Origin: Collinsella phocaeensis
GTDB lineage: Bacteria > Actinomycetota > Coriobacteriia > Coriobacteriales > Coriobacteriaceae
Reading direction: 5' to 3'
DNA: 64,000 bases
Assembly: GCF_900119895.1 (NCBI RefSeq)
Contig: NZ_FQLR01000003.1
Coordinates: 62,001-126,000, forward strand
Part shown: positions 9,274 to 18,189 of the stretch, piece after piece
Layout: each line of letters starts with the position of its first letter
Position numbering within the stretch: the stretch's first letter is position 1
Notes under the pieces: generated by a model
What the model saw: only the letters and a program-made list of their open reading frames with translations
Told to the model about the DNA's origin: nothing
Database searches by the model: none
Position numbers and translations under genes: made by a program

Positions 9274-10686
9274 CTAGAGGGTGAGGAAGGTGGGCCAGAC
9301 CTGCATGAGCACGAAGCCGAGGACGACGATGATCACGAGGCGGGCGATGAAAAGCGGCATGCCCTTGCTGAGCATGTCCGACGGGCTCAGACCGTAGCTC
9401 GCCGGGACGGCGCGGATGCTGACGGGCAGCAGGAACTCCGCGTCGAAGGCCATGACGGTGATGAGCCAGTACGGGATCGGGTTGAGACCGGTCTGGGTGG
9501 CGAAGGCGAGTACGATGGGCACGATGCACGCGGCGGACACGGTCGAGCTCGTGAGCTCGGAGATGACCGCAGCGATGAGCACGAACATGATGATCGTGGT
9601 GATGCCGCCGTCGAATGCGAAGCCCTGGATGATGGTGGCGATCTGAGCCGTGGCGCCGGAGCCGTTCAGCAGGGTGCCGAGCGCGAGGCCGCCGGCGAAG
9701 AGGTACATCATGCCCCACATGACGCCGGACTGCGCCTCAGGCCACGTCATGATCTCCTTGCCCTTGTAGGTGCAGAAGAACGAGAGCATGCCCATGCCGA
9801 CGAAGATGTAGGCGGGAACGAGCGAGGGAAGGAACGCGGAGAAGAGGGGGCGGCAGAGCGCTCCGAAGAACGCGACCAGGAAGAAGATGCCGCACAGAGC
9901 CTCATCGCGCTTGATGGGACCCATCTCGCGATAGCCCTCGGTGAAGAACTCCTTGGAGCCCTTGAGCGGCTCGACCTTACGGAACATGGCCATCATGAGC
10001 GCGAAGAACACGACCGCGCAGACCAGGACGTAGGGCAGGAAGCGCACGATCCAGTCCACGTACATGACCTCGATGCCCAGCTGCTCCTGCAGCAGCGAGA
10101 TGGCGGTCACGTTCATGGCGCCGCCCAGCGGGGTGATGATGCCGCCGAGCACGGTGCCCCAGGCGATGGCCAAAAAGATCGGAGGGCCGGCGGGGCAGTC
10201 CGAGAGCCCCTCGTACCCTGCAGCCTTGATCATGGCGAGGGCGACCGGGCAGAACAGCGCCACCACGGCGATGTTGGGAAGGACCGCGGAGAAGAGCATG
10301 CTCGCGATGAACCAGACGATGAGCTGGGACGTGAGCGACGTGCCGACAACCGACAGGATCTTGTAGGCGACGCGGCGGTCAAGACCCGTCGCCTTCCAGG
10401 GAACCGTGAGCAAGCAGGCGCCGAAAACCAGAACGATGCTCTCAGAGAAGTACTGGGAGATCACGTTGGTCATGGGCACGATGTTGAACAAAGCGTTGAT
10501 GGGAATGGGAAGCAATGCGGTGACCGTGAGGTCGACGGGCCGCGAGACCCACCAGAACACCATCCACGCCAACGTACCGACCGCAAGCGCACCGGGGCCC
10601 GTCAGGGCATCGGCGAAGGCGAACGCGCAGACCGCGAACAGCACGGGGCCGATGATGAGGTAAGCGAGACGCTTCTTGAAGTCCAT
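9274..10686 (-). CDS. SLC13/DASS-family anion:cation symporter
   Basis: A 470-residue polytopic membrane protein with about 12 hydrophobic segments. It has the DASS pattern of two inverted halves: SMLFSAVLPNIAVVALFCPVA and the paired loop SSTVSAACIVPIVLA resemble the SNT-type substrate/Na+ clamp loops. The family takes up di- and tricarboxylates, sulfate and sulfonated anions. It is the first gene of the minus-strand arm, transcribed away from the activase/GRE arm. AAGGAG lies about 9 bases before the ATG. It is the likely importer of the GRE pathway substrate, which argues for an anionic compound (inference). Confidence 0.82.
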   Translation of the reverse strand: MDFKKRLAYLIIGPVLFAVCAFAFADALTGPGALAVGTLAWMVFWWVSRPVDLTVTALLPIPINALFNIVPMTNVISQYFSESIVLVFGACLLTVPWKATGLDRRVAYKILSVVGTSLTSQLIVWFIASMLFSAVLPNIAVVALFCPVALAMIKAAGYEGLSDCPAGPPIFLAIAWGTVLGGIITPLGGAMNVTAISLLQEQLGIEVMYVDWIVRFLPYVLVCAVVFFALMMAMFRKVEPLKGSKEFFTEGYREMGPIKRDEALCGIFFLVAFFGALCRPLFSAFLPSLVPAYIFVGMGMLSFFCTYKGKEIMTWPEAQSGVMWGMMYLFAGGLALGTLLNGSGATAQIATIIQGFAFDGGITTIIMFVLIAAVISELTSSTVSAACIVPIVLAFATQTGLNPIPYWLITVMAFDAEFLLPVSIRAVPASYGLSPSDMLSKGMPLFIARLVIIVVLGFVLMQVWPTFLTL

Positions 10687-11163
10687 ACTGCTTCGCTCCT
10701 TTCACTATGACGAATCTCGTATCCAGCCCCGCGGCGCGCTTGGGCGCCATTCCGCGCACGCGGGTATCGCACCGGGCGGAACGTGCCCGGACCACGATTG
10801 AAAAACCGACGGGCCGCCGTACGCGCAAAGGCGCCGGCGACATCTGACGAGGTCTGCGGGCGACGGGGTGCCGGCAAAATGTGCCTCGATTTCGTCGATT
10901 TGAGTGTAGTCAGAACGAGCCGCGCTTTTCGGCGGTAAAGAGCAAGATGGGCAACCCCGGCCCCAAGATAAGGAATCCGGCTACCCCCTCACCCGAAAGA
11001 TGGTCATTCCATCCACTACTCGAACTCCATGTGACCCAGTACTTTACAGATATCGATGCATCGCTGGAAACCGACACCCTCTTGCGATGACACGGGCCGC
11101 GCCCGGCGCGGCACAGCTCGCTGGCACCCGACCCGGGCGCCCAATTCCGAAAGGACCGAAGGA
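10687..11163. other. Divergent intergenic region of the GRE cluster
   Basis: These 477 bases separate the two divergent operons and must contain both promoters and any LuxR-family site. I see no convincing -35/-10 pair. An extended -10-like TGACTACACT occurs on the minus strand near 10905-10914. No gene is present. Confidence 0.4.
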
Positions 11164-12114
11164 ATGAGTCAGACGGGCATCGTCTTCAACGTCCAGCGCT
11201 ACACCATCCACGACGGACCCGGCCTGCGCACGGAGTTCTTCCTCAAAGGCTGTCCTTTGCACTGCGCATGGTGCAGCAACCCCGAGAGCTGGGACCCCAA
11301 GATCCAATACGGCGTGTACAGCTCTAAGTGCATCGGCAAAGACGCCTGCGGCGCGTGCCTCGAGGCATGCGAGCACCCCGAGGCGCTCACGTTCAAGAAG
11401 GGCAGGCTTGCCCGTATCGACTACTCCCTCGTCACAGACGGCAAGGAGCTCTACGACGCGTGCCCGTCGGACGCGATCAAGCAGTGGGGCTACGAGATGA
11501 CCGTCGATGAGTGCATGAAGGTCGTCCTCAAGGACAAGGGCTACTACGAGCGCTCCGGCGGCGGGGTCACCGTCTCCGGCGGCGAGCCCCTCCTGCAAAG
11601 CGAGTTCGTCGCGGACCTTTTCGCCGCATGCCACGAGGCGGGCGTCCAGACCTGCTGCGAGTCGACCTTCCATGTCGGTTGGGACGCGATCGAGCGCGTC
11701 ATGCCCGTGACCGACATCTTCATCTCCGACCTGAAGACCATGGACACCGAGATGCACCGGAGCCGTATCGGGGCGGGCAACGAGCTCGTCCTCGACCACC
11801 TGCAGCGCGTCGTCGACGCCGGCTGCGACCTCATCTTGCGCATCCCCGTCATCCCCGGCGTCAACGACGGCATGGACAACGTGCGCGCGACCGCCGACTT
11901 CATCCTCGACAGGCTCCACGGGCGCATACGCGTCCTCCAGCTCTTGAGCTTCATGCGCCTCGGCGTGGAGAAGTACCAGTCCCTCGGCATGCCCTACGGC
12001 ATGCGCGGGGTCAAGGTCGAGCGCGAGGCATTTCAGGCCCATGTCGACGAGATCGCCGACTACTTCTGCAGCCGCGGCATCCATTGCGTCGTCGGCACCA
12101 AGGAACGTCAATAA
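11164..12114 (+). CDS. Glycyl-radical enzyme activating enzyme (radical SAM)
   Basis: A 316-residue radical SAM protein that would install the glycyl radical on the GRE encoded directly downstream. The SAM-cluster motif is C30-x3-C34-x2-C37 in FFLKGCPLHCAWCSNP. It is followed by a ferredoxin-like insert with C56, C62, C65 and C69, and by the SAM-binding VTVSGGEPLLQ. The second half of the insert keeps only C100 (DACPSDAI) where two-cluster activases have four more cysteines. One auxiliary [4Fe-4S] cluster is therefore expected. AAAGGA and AAGGA precede the ATG. The gap to the GRE gene is 47 bases. Confidence 0.93.
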   Translation: MSQTGIVFNVQRYTIHDGPGLRTEFFLKGCPLHCAWCSNPESWDPKIQYGVYSSKCIGKDACGACLEACEHPEALTFKKGRLARIDYSLVTDGKELYDACPSDAIKQWGYEMTVDECMKVVLKDKGYYERSGGGVTVSGGEPLLQSEFVADLFAACHEAGVQTCCESTFHVGWDAIERVMPVTDIFISDLKTMDTEMHRSRIGAGNELVLDHLQRVVDAGCDLILRIPVIPGVNDGMDNVRATADFILDRLHGRIRVLQLLSFMRLGVEKYQSLGMPYGMRGVKVEREAFQAHVDEIADYFCSRGIHCVVGTKERQ

Positions 12115-12161
12115 GGCGGCGCGCCGAGAAGACCGACGCGCCCACGAGCAAGGAGGCAAAC

Positions 12162-14666
12162 ATGAGCCAACTTCCGGCAAGAGAGCACGCGTACCACACC
12201 GACGCGCGCGGCACCGAGCCCTTCGACAAGACCTATAGCCTCGGCTATCAGGTCCATCACGAGGACTGGTCGCCCTTCCCGCGCGTCAACCGCCTGCGGC
12301 AGACCTTCCTCGACGGCGAGTACTACATCGACGTCGAGCGCCTGCGCCTGGTGACCGAAGCCTACAAGGAGCACGCGGTCGCTCCGCGCAAGCTCCAGTG
12401 CGCCTACGCGTTCGAGAAGGTCCTGCGCGAGTGCGAGCTGTTCGTCTACGACGACGACCTGATCGTCGGCGAGATCGCCGCCCCCTCCAAGGCGTCCCCC
12501 ATCTACCCTGAGTTCTCCGTGGACTGGATCATCCGCGAATCCTATGAGCACCCGACGTTCGAGGAGCGCGAACACGACCAGTTCTACTACCGCAACGAGG
12601 ACGAGCGCCGCGAGGCCGTCGAGCTCTGCGCCTGGTGGAAGGGAAAGACGGTCGAGGACCTCATCAACTGCCGCCTCGACCACGACCAGCTCAAGGGCTC
12701 CGAGGTGGGCGAGAAGATCTTCCAGACCAACCTCTACCACTACGCGGGAACCGGCCATCTGGCCATCGACTACCCGCGCCTCATGAAGCTCGGCTTCGGG
12801 GGCCTCATCGATGTCATCCAGGGCAAGCTCGACGCCCTCGACATGCGCGACCCCGAGTACGGCGACAAGCGCGACGAGTACCGCGCCATGATCATCATGT
12901 ATCGTGCCGCCGAAGCCTACATCGAGCGCTACGCCGCCCTCTGCGAGCAGAAGGCCGCCGAGACGGCAGACGACGCCCGCCGCGAGGAGCTCGCCGCTAT
13001 GGCCGCCAACCTGCACGAGATCTCCGCGGGCGCCCCGAAGAGCTTCTGGCAGGCCCTCCAGCTCTTCCAGATCGCCACGTCCCTCATCCAGGTCGAAAGC
13101 AACGGCCACTCCATCTCCTACGGCCGCATGGACCAGTGGCTCTTCCCGTTCTACGAGGCCGACATTGCCTCCGGCGCCATCTCTAAGGAGTTCGCGCTCG
13201 AGCTCATCGAGGTCGAGTACGTCAAGATGAACAACCCGACCAAGCTCAAGGACGCCGGCTCCATGGCCGTCCGCAACGGCCGCGGCTTCGGCGGCGAGAG
13301 CCTGACCATCGGCGGCGTCGACAGCGCGGGCAACGATGCGACCAACGACCTCACCATGCTCATGCTCGAGGCGTCCGCCCACACCCGTATGATGAACCCC
13401 TGGGTCTGCGTGCGCATGCACGACAAGACCCCGTACGAGCTTGTCGTCAAGACCGTCGAGTGCGTGCGCGCCGGCTACGGCCATCCGAAGATCTTCAACG
13501 ACGGCCCTGCGGTCAAGGGCATGATGCGCAAGGGCATGCCCGTCGAGGAGGCGCGCGACTACTGCGTCGTCGGCTGCGTAGAGATCGATCTGCCGGGCAA
13601 GGAGTACGGCTGGCACGACGCCGCCTACGTGAACACCCCCAAGATGATGGAGATGGTCCTCAACGGCGGCAAGAGCCTCAAAACCGGCGAGCAGCTCGGG
13701 CCCGACACCGGCTCCCTCGAGACCTATCAGTCCTTCGAGGAGGTCCTCGAGAGCGTCGACGCCCAGTTCGCATACTGGACCGACCAGATGTGCAGCAGCC
13801 TAAACATCATCGACGCGGCGCACCACGACCGCAAGCCCCTGCCCTACGTCTCGGGCTTCTACGAGGACTGCGTCGAGAGCGGCCATGATCTCACCGAGGG
13901 CGGCGCCAAATACAACGGCATCGGGCCCCAGGCCTCCGGCATGGGCACCTGCGCCGACTCGCTGTGCACGATCAAGCAGCTCATGTTCGACGAGAAGCGC
14001 GTGAGCGGCGCAGAGCTGCTCCAGGCCGTCAAGGACAACTGGGAGGGCCACGAGAAGCTCCATGCGCTCGTGAACAGCTCCAAGGTCCACCACTACGGCA
14101 ACGACGACGATTACGCCGACGAGCTCTTCCGGTACATGTTCGAGTGCTACTGCCGCCATATCGCCGGTCGCCCCACGCGCCGCGGCGGCCAGTTCAACCC
14201 CGGCGTGTACTCGGTCAACGCCAACGTCGCCATGGGTATGAACACCTTCGCGTCGCTCGACGGCCGCAAGGCCGGCGAGGCGATCTCGGACAACATGGCC
14301 CCCGTCCACACCGATGCCGGCTCCCACGACATCGAGGGTCCCACAGCCATCGTCAACTCGCTTTCCAAGGTTGATCACAGCCTCGCGTCCAACGGCACCC
14401 TCATGAACCTCCGCTTCCCCGAGGACGCCGTCTCCGGCGTTGAGGGCCGCGACAACCTCGTCAGTTTCATCGAGGAGTACATCTCCAAACAGCCGATGCA
14501 CGCCCAGTTCAACATCATGAGCGCCGCGAAGATGCGCGCCGCCCAGAAGCACCCCGAGGACTACAAGGACATGCTCGTGCGCGTCGCCGGCTACAGCGCG
14601 TACTTCGTTGAGCTCGGCAAGCCGTTGCAGAAGGACCTCATCCAGCGCACCGAGCTGCACTTCTAG
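12162..14666 (+). CDS. Glycyl radical enzyme, diol-dehydratase-like
   Basis: An 834-residue GRE with a PFL-like barrel. The radical site is Gly810 in RVAGYSAYF and the thiyl site is Cys472 in VVGCVEIDLPGKEYGWHDAA. By hand comparison with B12-independent glycerol dehydratase, the catalytic set appears conserved: His199 (GTGHLAIDY), His316/Ser317 (NGHSISYGR), Cys472, Glu474, Asp486 and Tyr683. The expected reaction is radical elimination from a vicinal diol or a beta-substituted alcohol, yielding an aldehyde. GCVEI instead of GCVEP, and partner genes for anion transport, suggest a substrate other than glycerol or propanediol. AAGGAGG lies 5 bases before the ATG. Isethionate or DHPS C-S lyase remains possible. 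Confidence 0.9.
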   Translation: MSQLPAREHAYHTDARGTEPFDKTYSLGYQVHHEDWSPFPRVNRLRQTFLDGEYYIDVERLRLVTEAYKEHAVAPRKLQCAYAFEKVLRECELFVYDDDLIVGEIAAPSKASPIYPEFSVDWIIRESYEHPTFEEREHDQFYYRNEDERREAVELCAWWKGKTVEDLINCRLDHDQLKGSEVGEKIFQTNLYHYAGTGHLAIDYPRLMKLGFGGLIDVIQGKLDALDMRDPEYGDKRDEYRAMIIMYRAAEAYIERYAALCEQKAAETADDARREELAAMAANLHEISAGAPKSFWQALQLFQIATSLIQVESNGHSISYGRMDQWLFPFYEADIASGAISKEFALELIEVEYVKMNNPTKLKDAGSMAVRNGRGFGGESLTIGGVDSAGNDATNDLTMLMLEASAHTRMMNPWVCVRMHDKTPYELVVKTVECVRAGYGHPKIFNDGPAVKGMMRKGMPVEEARDYCVVGCVEIDLPGKEYGWHDAAYVNTPKMMEMVLNGGKSLKTGEQLGPDTGSLETYQSFEEVLESVDAQFAYWTDQMCSSLNIIDAAHHDRKPLPYVSGFYEDCVESGHDLTEGGAKYNGIGPQASGMGTCADSLCTIKQLMFDEKRVSGAELLQAVKDNWEGHEKLHALVNSSKVHHYGNDDDYADELFRYMFECYCRHIAGRPTRRGGQFNPGVYSVNANVAMGMNTFASLDGRKAGEAISDNMAPVHTDAGSHDIEGPTAIVNSLSKVDHSLASNGTLMNLRFPEDAVSGVEGRDNLVSFIEEYISKQPMHAQFNIMSAAKMRAAQKHPEDYKDMLVRVAGYSAYFVELGKPLQKDLIQRTELHF

Positions 14667-14736
14667 TCGCTCGCCTCGCGTCAACGCACCAGGGCGGCGC
14701 CCAAGTCGCAGCCGAGCGGCCGCATACGACATGCAC

Positions 14737-14767
14737 AGCGGGCCCGCGCAGAGCGCGCGGGCCCGCT
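14737..14767 (+). terminator. GC-rich hairpin between GRE and ADH genes
   Basis: Perfect 13-base arms AGCGGGCCCGCGC / GCGCGGGCCCGCT with a 5-base loop lie just upstream of the ADH ribosome-binding site. There is no U-run, so it is more likely a 3'-stabilising or partial-termination element that sets GRE:ADH stoichiometry than a full terminator. Confidence 0.55.
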
Positions 14768-14786
14768 ATCGAGAACAGGAGCACGC

Positions 14787-15935
14787 ATGAACCCCTACAC
14801 CTTCAAGATTCCCCAAACCGTCGAGTTCGGAGTCGGGGCGCTCGCGAAGCTGCCCAGCATTCTGGATGAGCTCGGAAGCGAGCACGTCTTTCTCGTCTCC
14901 GACCGCATGCTCGAGAGCATCGGCGTCGTCGGAAAGGTGACCTCCATCGTCGAACGAGCGGGCATCGATTGCACCTGCTTCCTTGAGGTCGAGCCCAACC
15001 CAACCGTCGCCATCGTCGAGACGGCAGCCGAGGCGTACGCCGCCAGCGGCGCCACCAGCATCATCGCCCTCGGCGGAGGCAGCCCCATGGACGTCGCCAA
15101 GGCGGTTGGCGTCCTCGCGACCTTCGGCGGCAATATCACCGACTACGAGGGTGCCAACAAGATCCCCGACCGCATCCTGCCCCTCATCGCCATTCCCACC
15201 ACCGCGGGCACGGGCAGCGAAGCAACCGCTTCGGCGGTCATCACCGACGTCGAGCGCAACTACAAGTTCTCTGTCGTGAGCTACAACATCCTCCCCGCTT
15301 ACGCCCTGCTCGATCCGGAGCTCATCATGACCGCTCCCGCAGGCGTCGCGGCGTCTTGCGGCGTCGACGCCTTCATCCATGCGATGGAGGCATACGTCTC
15401 GCGCAACGCCTCCCCCTTCACCGATGCCGTCGCAGAAAAAGCCATGCAGCTCATCGGCGCGAACATCCGCAGGTTCGTCGCCTGCCGCCAGGACGCCGAA
15501 GCCGCATCCGCGATGATGGTCGGCAGCAACCTGGCGGGCATCGCATTCGCCTGGGCACGCCTGGGCAACATCCACGCCATGAGCCATCCCGTAAGCGCCT
15601 ATTTCCACGTTGCCCATGGCGTGGCCAACGCGGTTCTCATGCCGACCGTCGTCGAGTACAATGCCCTCGCCGACAATGGGCGCTATCGCGTCATCTTCGA
15701 CGCCATCCGCGGTTGCAACGATCCGATCGAGCGATTCGAGCCCAGCATGCTCGTCGATGAGCTGCGTCGCCTTAACGCCGATCTTGGGCTTCCCGCCAGC
15801 CTTTCGGAGGTCGGCGTCACCGAGGATACCTTTGAGGCCATGGCAGAAGATGCCATGAAGAGCGTCAACGTTCCCGCAAATCCGCGCCAAACCACGAAGC
15901 GCGATATCATCGCGCTCTACAAGAAGGCGCTGTAG
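14787..15935 (+). CDS. Iron-containing alcohol dehydrogenase
   Basis: A 382-residue group III (Fe-dependent) alcohol dehydrogenase. The nucleotide-binding signature is ALGGGSPMDVAKAVG. The metal ligands are in GVDAFIHAMEAYVS and GNIHAMSHPVSAYFHVAHG, where the Asp and three His ligands are present. It is predicted to reduce the GRE-derived aldehyde to an alcohol with NAD(P)H, balancing redox against the acylating dehydrogenase. Homologues include sulfoacetaldehyde reductase, 4-hydroxybutyrate dehydrogenase and 1,3-propanediol dehydrogenase, so the fold does not fix the substrate. ACAGGAG lies 5 bases before the ATG. A strong hairpin separates it from the GRE gene. Confidence 0.92.
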   Translation: MNPYTFKIPQTVEFGVGALAKLPSILDELGSEHVFLVSDRMLESIGVVGKVTSIVERAGIDCTCFLEVEPNPTVAIVETAAEAYAASGATSIIALGGGSPMDVAKAVGVLATFGGNITDYEGANKIPDRILPLIAIPTTAGTGSEATASAVITDVERNYKFSVVSYNILPAYALLDPELIMTAPAGVAASCGVDAFIHAMEAYVSRNASPFTDAVAEKAMQLIGANIRRFVACRQDAEAASAMMVGSNLAGIAFAWARLGNIHAMSHPVSAYFHVAHGVANAVLMPTVVEYNALADNGRYRVIFDAIRGCNDPIERFEPSMLVDELRRLNADLGLPASLSEVGVTEDTFEAMAEDAMKSVNVPANPRQTTKRDIIALYKKAL

Positions 15936-16138
15936 CCCATTACCGTCACCCGCTACGCGCGCCGCATGCGTGCACGTAGCGGCACCGCACTTCTCTCCCC
16001 TCTTCGGCACTCCGCGCAAAAGCCTCCCTCGGTCGCCATATGAGCGGTTTTCCTTTGTTTCCCCGATGCACGCCACGCGAAGGCGCATCAGGACGCCTCT
16101 CTCCACCGGTTGTTGGCGGCCCGCGCGGTGCCATACAG

Positions 16139-16173
16139 AAAGCGGGCAGGACCTCAATCCTGCCCGCTTTTTT
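16139..16173. terminator. Bidirectional intrinsic terminator
   Basis: Arms AAAGCGGGCAGGA and TCCTGCCCGCTTT are perfect, with a 6-base loop and a run of six T on the plus strand. It separates the convergent ADH and pepD genes. The rest of the 310-base gap 15936-16245 holds nothing recognisable. Confidence 0.88.
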
Positions 16174-16245
16174 GCACATTGCACATCGAGCATGCGGCGC
16201 GCCCGCGAATTGGCGCGCGCAGGCCGGACTTCGAAGACTCCCGGC

Positions 16246-17703
16246 CTACGCGGCCATACGGCGCAGCACGTCGACGAGGAGCGTGTAGAAGTTCTCGAAC
16301 GAGGCGAGGTCCATGTGCTCGTCGGGCGTGTGGACGTCGTGGAGCTGCGGGCCCACGGCGATGGCGTCGAGCCCGTCGAGGGCATCGGCGAACAGGCCGC
16401 ACTCGAGGCCGGCATGGATGGACTCGATCTTGAGCTCGGTGCCGAACAGGTCGCGGTAGCTCTCCTGGAACACCTCGCGCACGGGGGAATGCTCGACGTA
16501 GCTCCAGCCGGGATACTCGTACTCGAAGATCACGTCGAAACCCAGGACCTCGGCGAGCGTCGCGATGCGGTCCTTGACGTCGTCCTGCAGCGAGGAGATC
16601 GAGGAGCGCGGGGACAGCAGGATCTGAATCTGGTCGTCGGTGACCGCGACCACGCCGATGTTTGAGGACACCTCGACGGATCCGTCGGCGGCGACGTTGC
16701 GACGCATCACGCCGTTGGGGGCGAGGCGCAGCGCGCGGACGAGGGCGAGCGCGTCGTCCTTCGCCATGGCATCGACCTCCGCGTCGTCGGCGATCTCGAT
16801 CGCGCAGGCGAAACCGGGGTCGAAGACCTCGAGCTCGGAGGCGATGTCGGCCGCGATCCCCTGGGCGAGTTCGGCGCCCGCCGCCGCGGCGGCATGGTCG
16901 GCGTAGACGAGAACCGCCTTGCACTCGCGGTTGATGGCGTTGTCCTTGGTGCCGCCGTTGAAGGTCACGAGCGCCGGGTCGCCGGCGGCCATGAGGCGCT
17001 CGACGATGCGGGCCATGAGCAGGTTGCCGTTGCCGCGCTCGAGGTGGATGTCGGCGCCGGAGTGGCCGCCGAGCAGGCCGGAGATCTCGAGCGTGAGGGT
17101 GCTGCCGCATGCGTGCTCGCGGGTCACCGGGCGCGTGTAGGTCGCCACGACGCCGCCGGCGCAGCTCACTGTGGCGACGCCCTCCTCCTCGGAGTCGAGG
17201 TTGATCATGATGCGGGCGTCGATCTGGGACTTGTCGAGCGTCTCGGCGCCCACGAGGCCGGTCTCCTCGTCCGTGGTGAACACGCACTCGAGGGCGGGAT
17301 GGACCAGCGCGTCGTCATCGAGGACCGTGAGCATGAGGGCGACCGCGACGCCGTTGTCGGCACCGAGCGTGGTGCCGTTGGCGCTGAGCACGCCGTCCTT
17401 CACGACCAGGTCGATGCCCTCGTTCTCGAAATCATGCTCGACGCCGGCGAGCTTGTCGCACACCATGTCGATGTGGCCCTGGAGCATGACCGCGGGAGCG
17501 CCCTCCGCTCCGGCGCTTGCCGGCTTCTTGATGATCACGTTGTACACGTCGTCCTGATAGACCCACAGGTCGCGCTCCTTGGCGAACGCGACGAGAAAGT
17601 CGCTGATGGCCTTCTCGTTGCGCGAGCCGCGCGGAATCGCGCTGATGTCCTCGAAATAATGGAACAGTTTCTCGGGCTTGTAGCCGCAGATCTTGTACTC
17701 CAT
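16246..17703 (-). CDS. pepD: Aminoacyl-histidine dipeptidase (M20 family)
   Basis: A 485-residue cytosolic zinc dipeptidase that cleaves Xaa-His dipeptides. The M20 metal ligands are visible: QGHIDMVCD, GADNGVAVA, TTDEETGLVGA (catalytic Glu-Glu), and INLDSEEEG. SGLLGGHSGADIH starts the dimerisation domain, and a late metal His lies in GPQLHDVHTPDEHMD. The length matches PepD (about 485). AAGGAGG is 5 bases before the ATG. It is a single-gene unit flanked by terminators. Confidence 0.94.
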   Translation of the reverse strand: MEYKICGYKPEKLFHYFEDISAIPRGSRNEKAISDFLVAFAKERDLWVYQDDVYNVIIKKPASAGAEGAPAVMLQGHIDMVCDKLAGVEHDFENEGIDLVVKDGVLSANGTTLGADNGVAVALMLTVLDDDALVHPALECVFTTDEETGLVGAETLDKSQIDARIMINLDSEEEGVATVSCAGGVVATYTRPVTREHACGSTLTLEISGLLGGHSGADIHLERGNGNLLMARIVERLMAAGDPALVTFNGGTKDNAINRECKAVLVYADHAAAAAGAELAQGIAADIASELEVFDPGFACAIEIADDAEVDAMAKDDALALVRALRLAPNGVMRRNVAADGSVEVSSNIGVVAVTDDQIQILLSPRSSISSLQDDVKDRIATLAEVLGFDVIFEYEYPGWSYVEHSPVREVFQESYRDLFGTELKIESIHAGLECGLFADALDGLDAIAVGPQLHDVHTPDEHMDLASFENFYTLLVDVLRRMAA

Positions 17704-18065
17704 GAGCTCCTCCTTGGCGCATCTGGAATCAATGTACCCATACGGTTCTTATTTTCCCAAAGATTGCTCATCGAAGTCGCAAGAATACGCCAGCAGCGTA
17801 AAAAGCAGCAGGGAACGGCTGTGAAATATACTGCTATCCGATAATTCTATTCAGTTGAGCGGCTGGTCATAGGAACCGGAGGGCAGAGCCGGATCGAAAG
17901 GCCGGAAACCCGACGGTTGGGCCCCGACCTCGATGTGGCGCCCGCCCCAAAGCTGAGGCCCCATTCATCTTCTCCGACCACGCATCGCGGATCGAAAAGG
18001 GCCTGCAGGCGCCAGCCGGATTTCGAGCAAGGGCCGCTTTCCGCGACCCATCATCAAGATAGAGA
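17704..18065. other. Non-coding gap before pepD
   Basis: About 360 bases containing the pepD upstream region (minus strand). I see no gene, and no promoter I would defend. Confidence 0.4.
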
Positions 18066-18099
18066 AAAGCCACGTTTCCCGAAAAGGAAACGTGGCTTT
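18066..18099 (-). terminator. Intrinsic terminator downstream of lysS
   Basis: Perfect 14-base arms AAAGCCACGTTTCC / GGAAACGTGGCTTT with a 6-base loop, followed by TTTTCTCT on the minus strand. Confidence 0.85.
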
Positions 18100-18154
18100 G
18101 CATCGATTGCAGACGGGGCGCGCGGACCGTTGTGCGTTTGCCCCAGCCCCCTTA

Positions 18155-18185
18155 CCTCGATTTAGGGGCTGTCCCTAAATCGAGG
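18155..18185. repeat. REP-like palindrome next to the lysS stop
   Basis: Perfect 13-base arms CCTCGATTTAGGG / CCCTAAATCGAGG around GCTGT lie 4 bases beyond the lysS stop. No T-run is associated. The GGG-CTGT-CCC centre recalls REP/BIME palindromes. Confidence 0.6.
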
Positions 18186-18189
18186 CGGC

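Noticed and set aside
12162-14666. Firm assignment of the GRE as isethionate sulfite-lyase
   Set aside because: The partner genes fit, but the residues expected for sulfonate binding do not line up by residue counting, and the catalytic set looks like a diol dehydratase. Left as one alternative.
3005-15935. Bacterial microcompartment around the GRE pathway
   Set aside because: No shell protein gene is present and the aldehyde dehydrogenase has no targeting extension.
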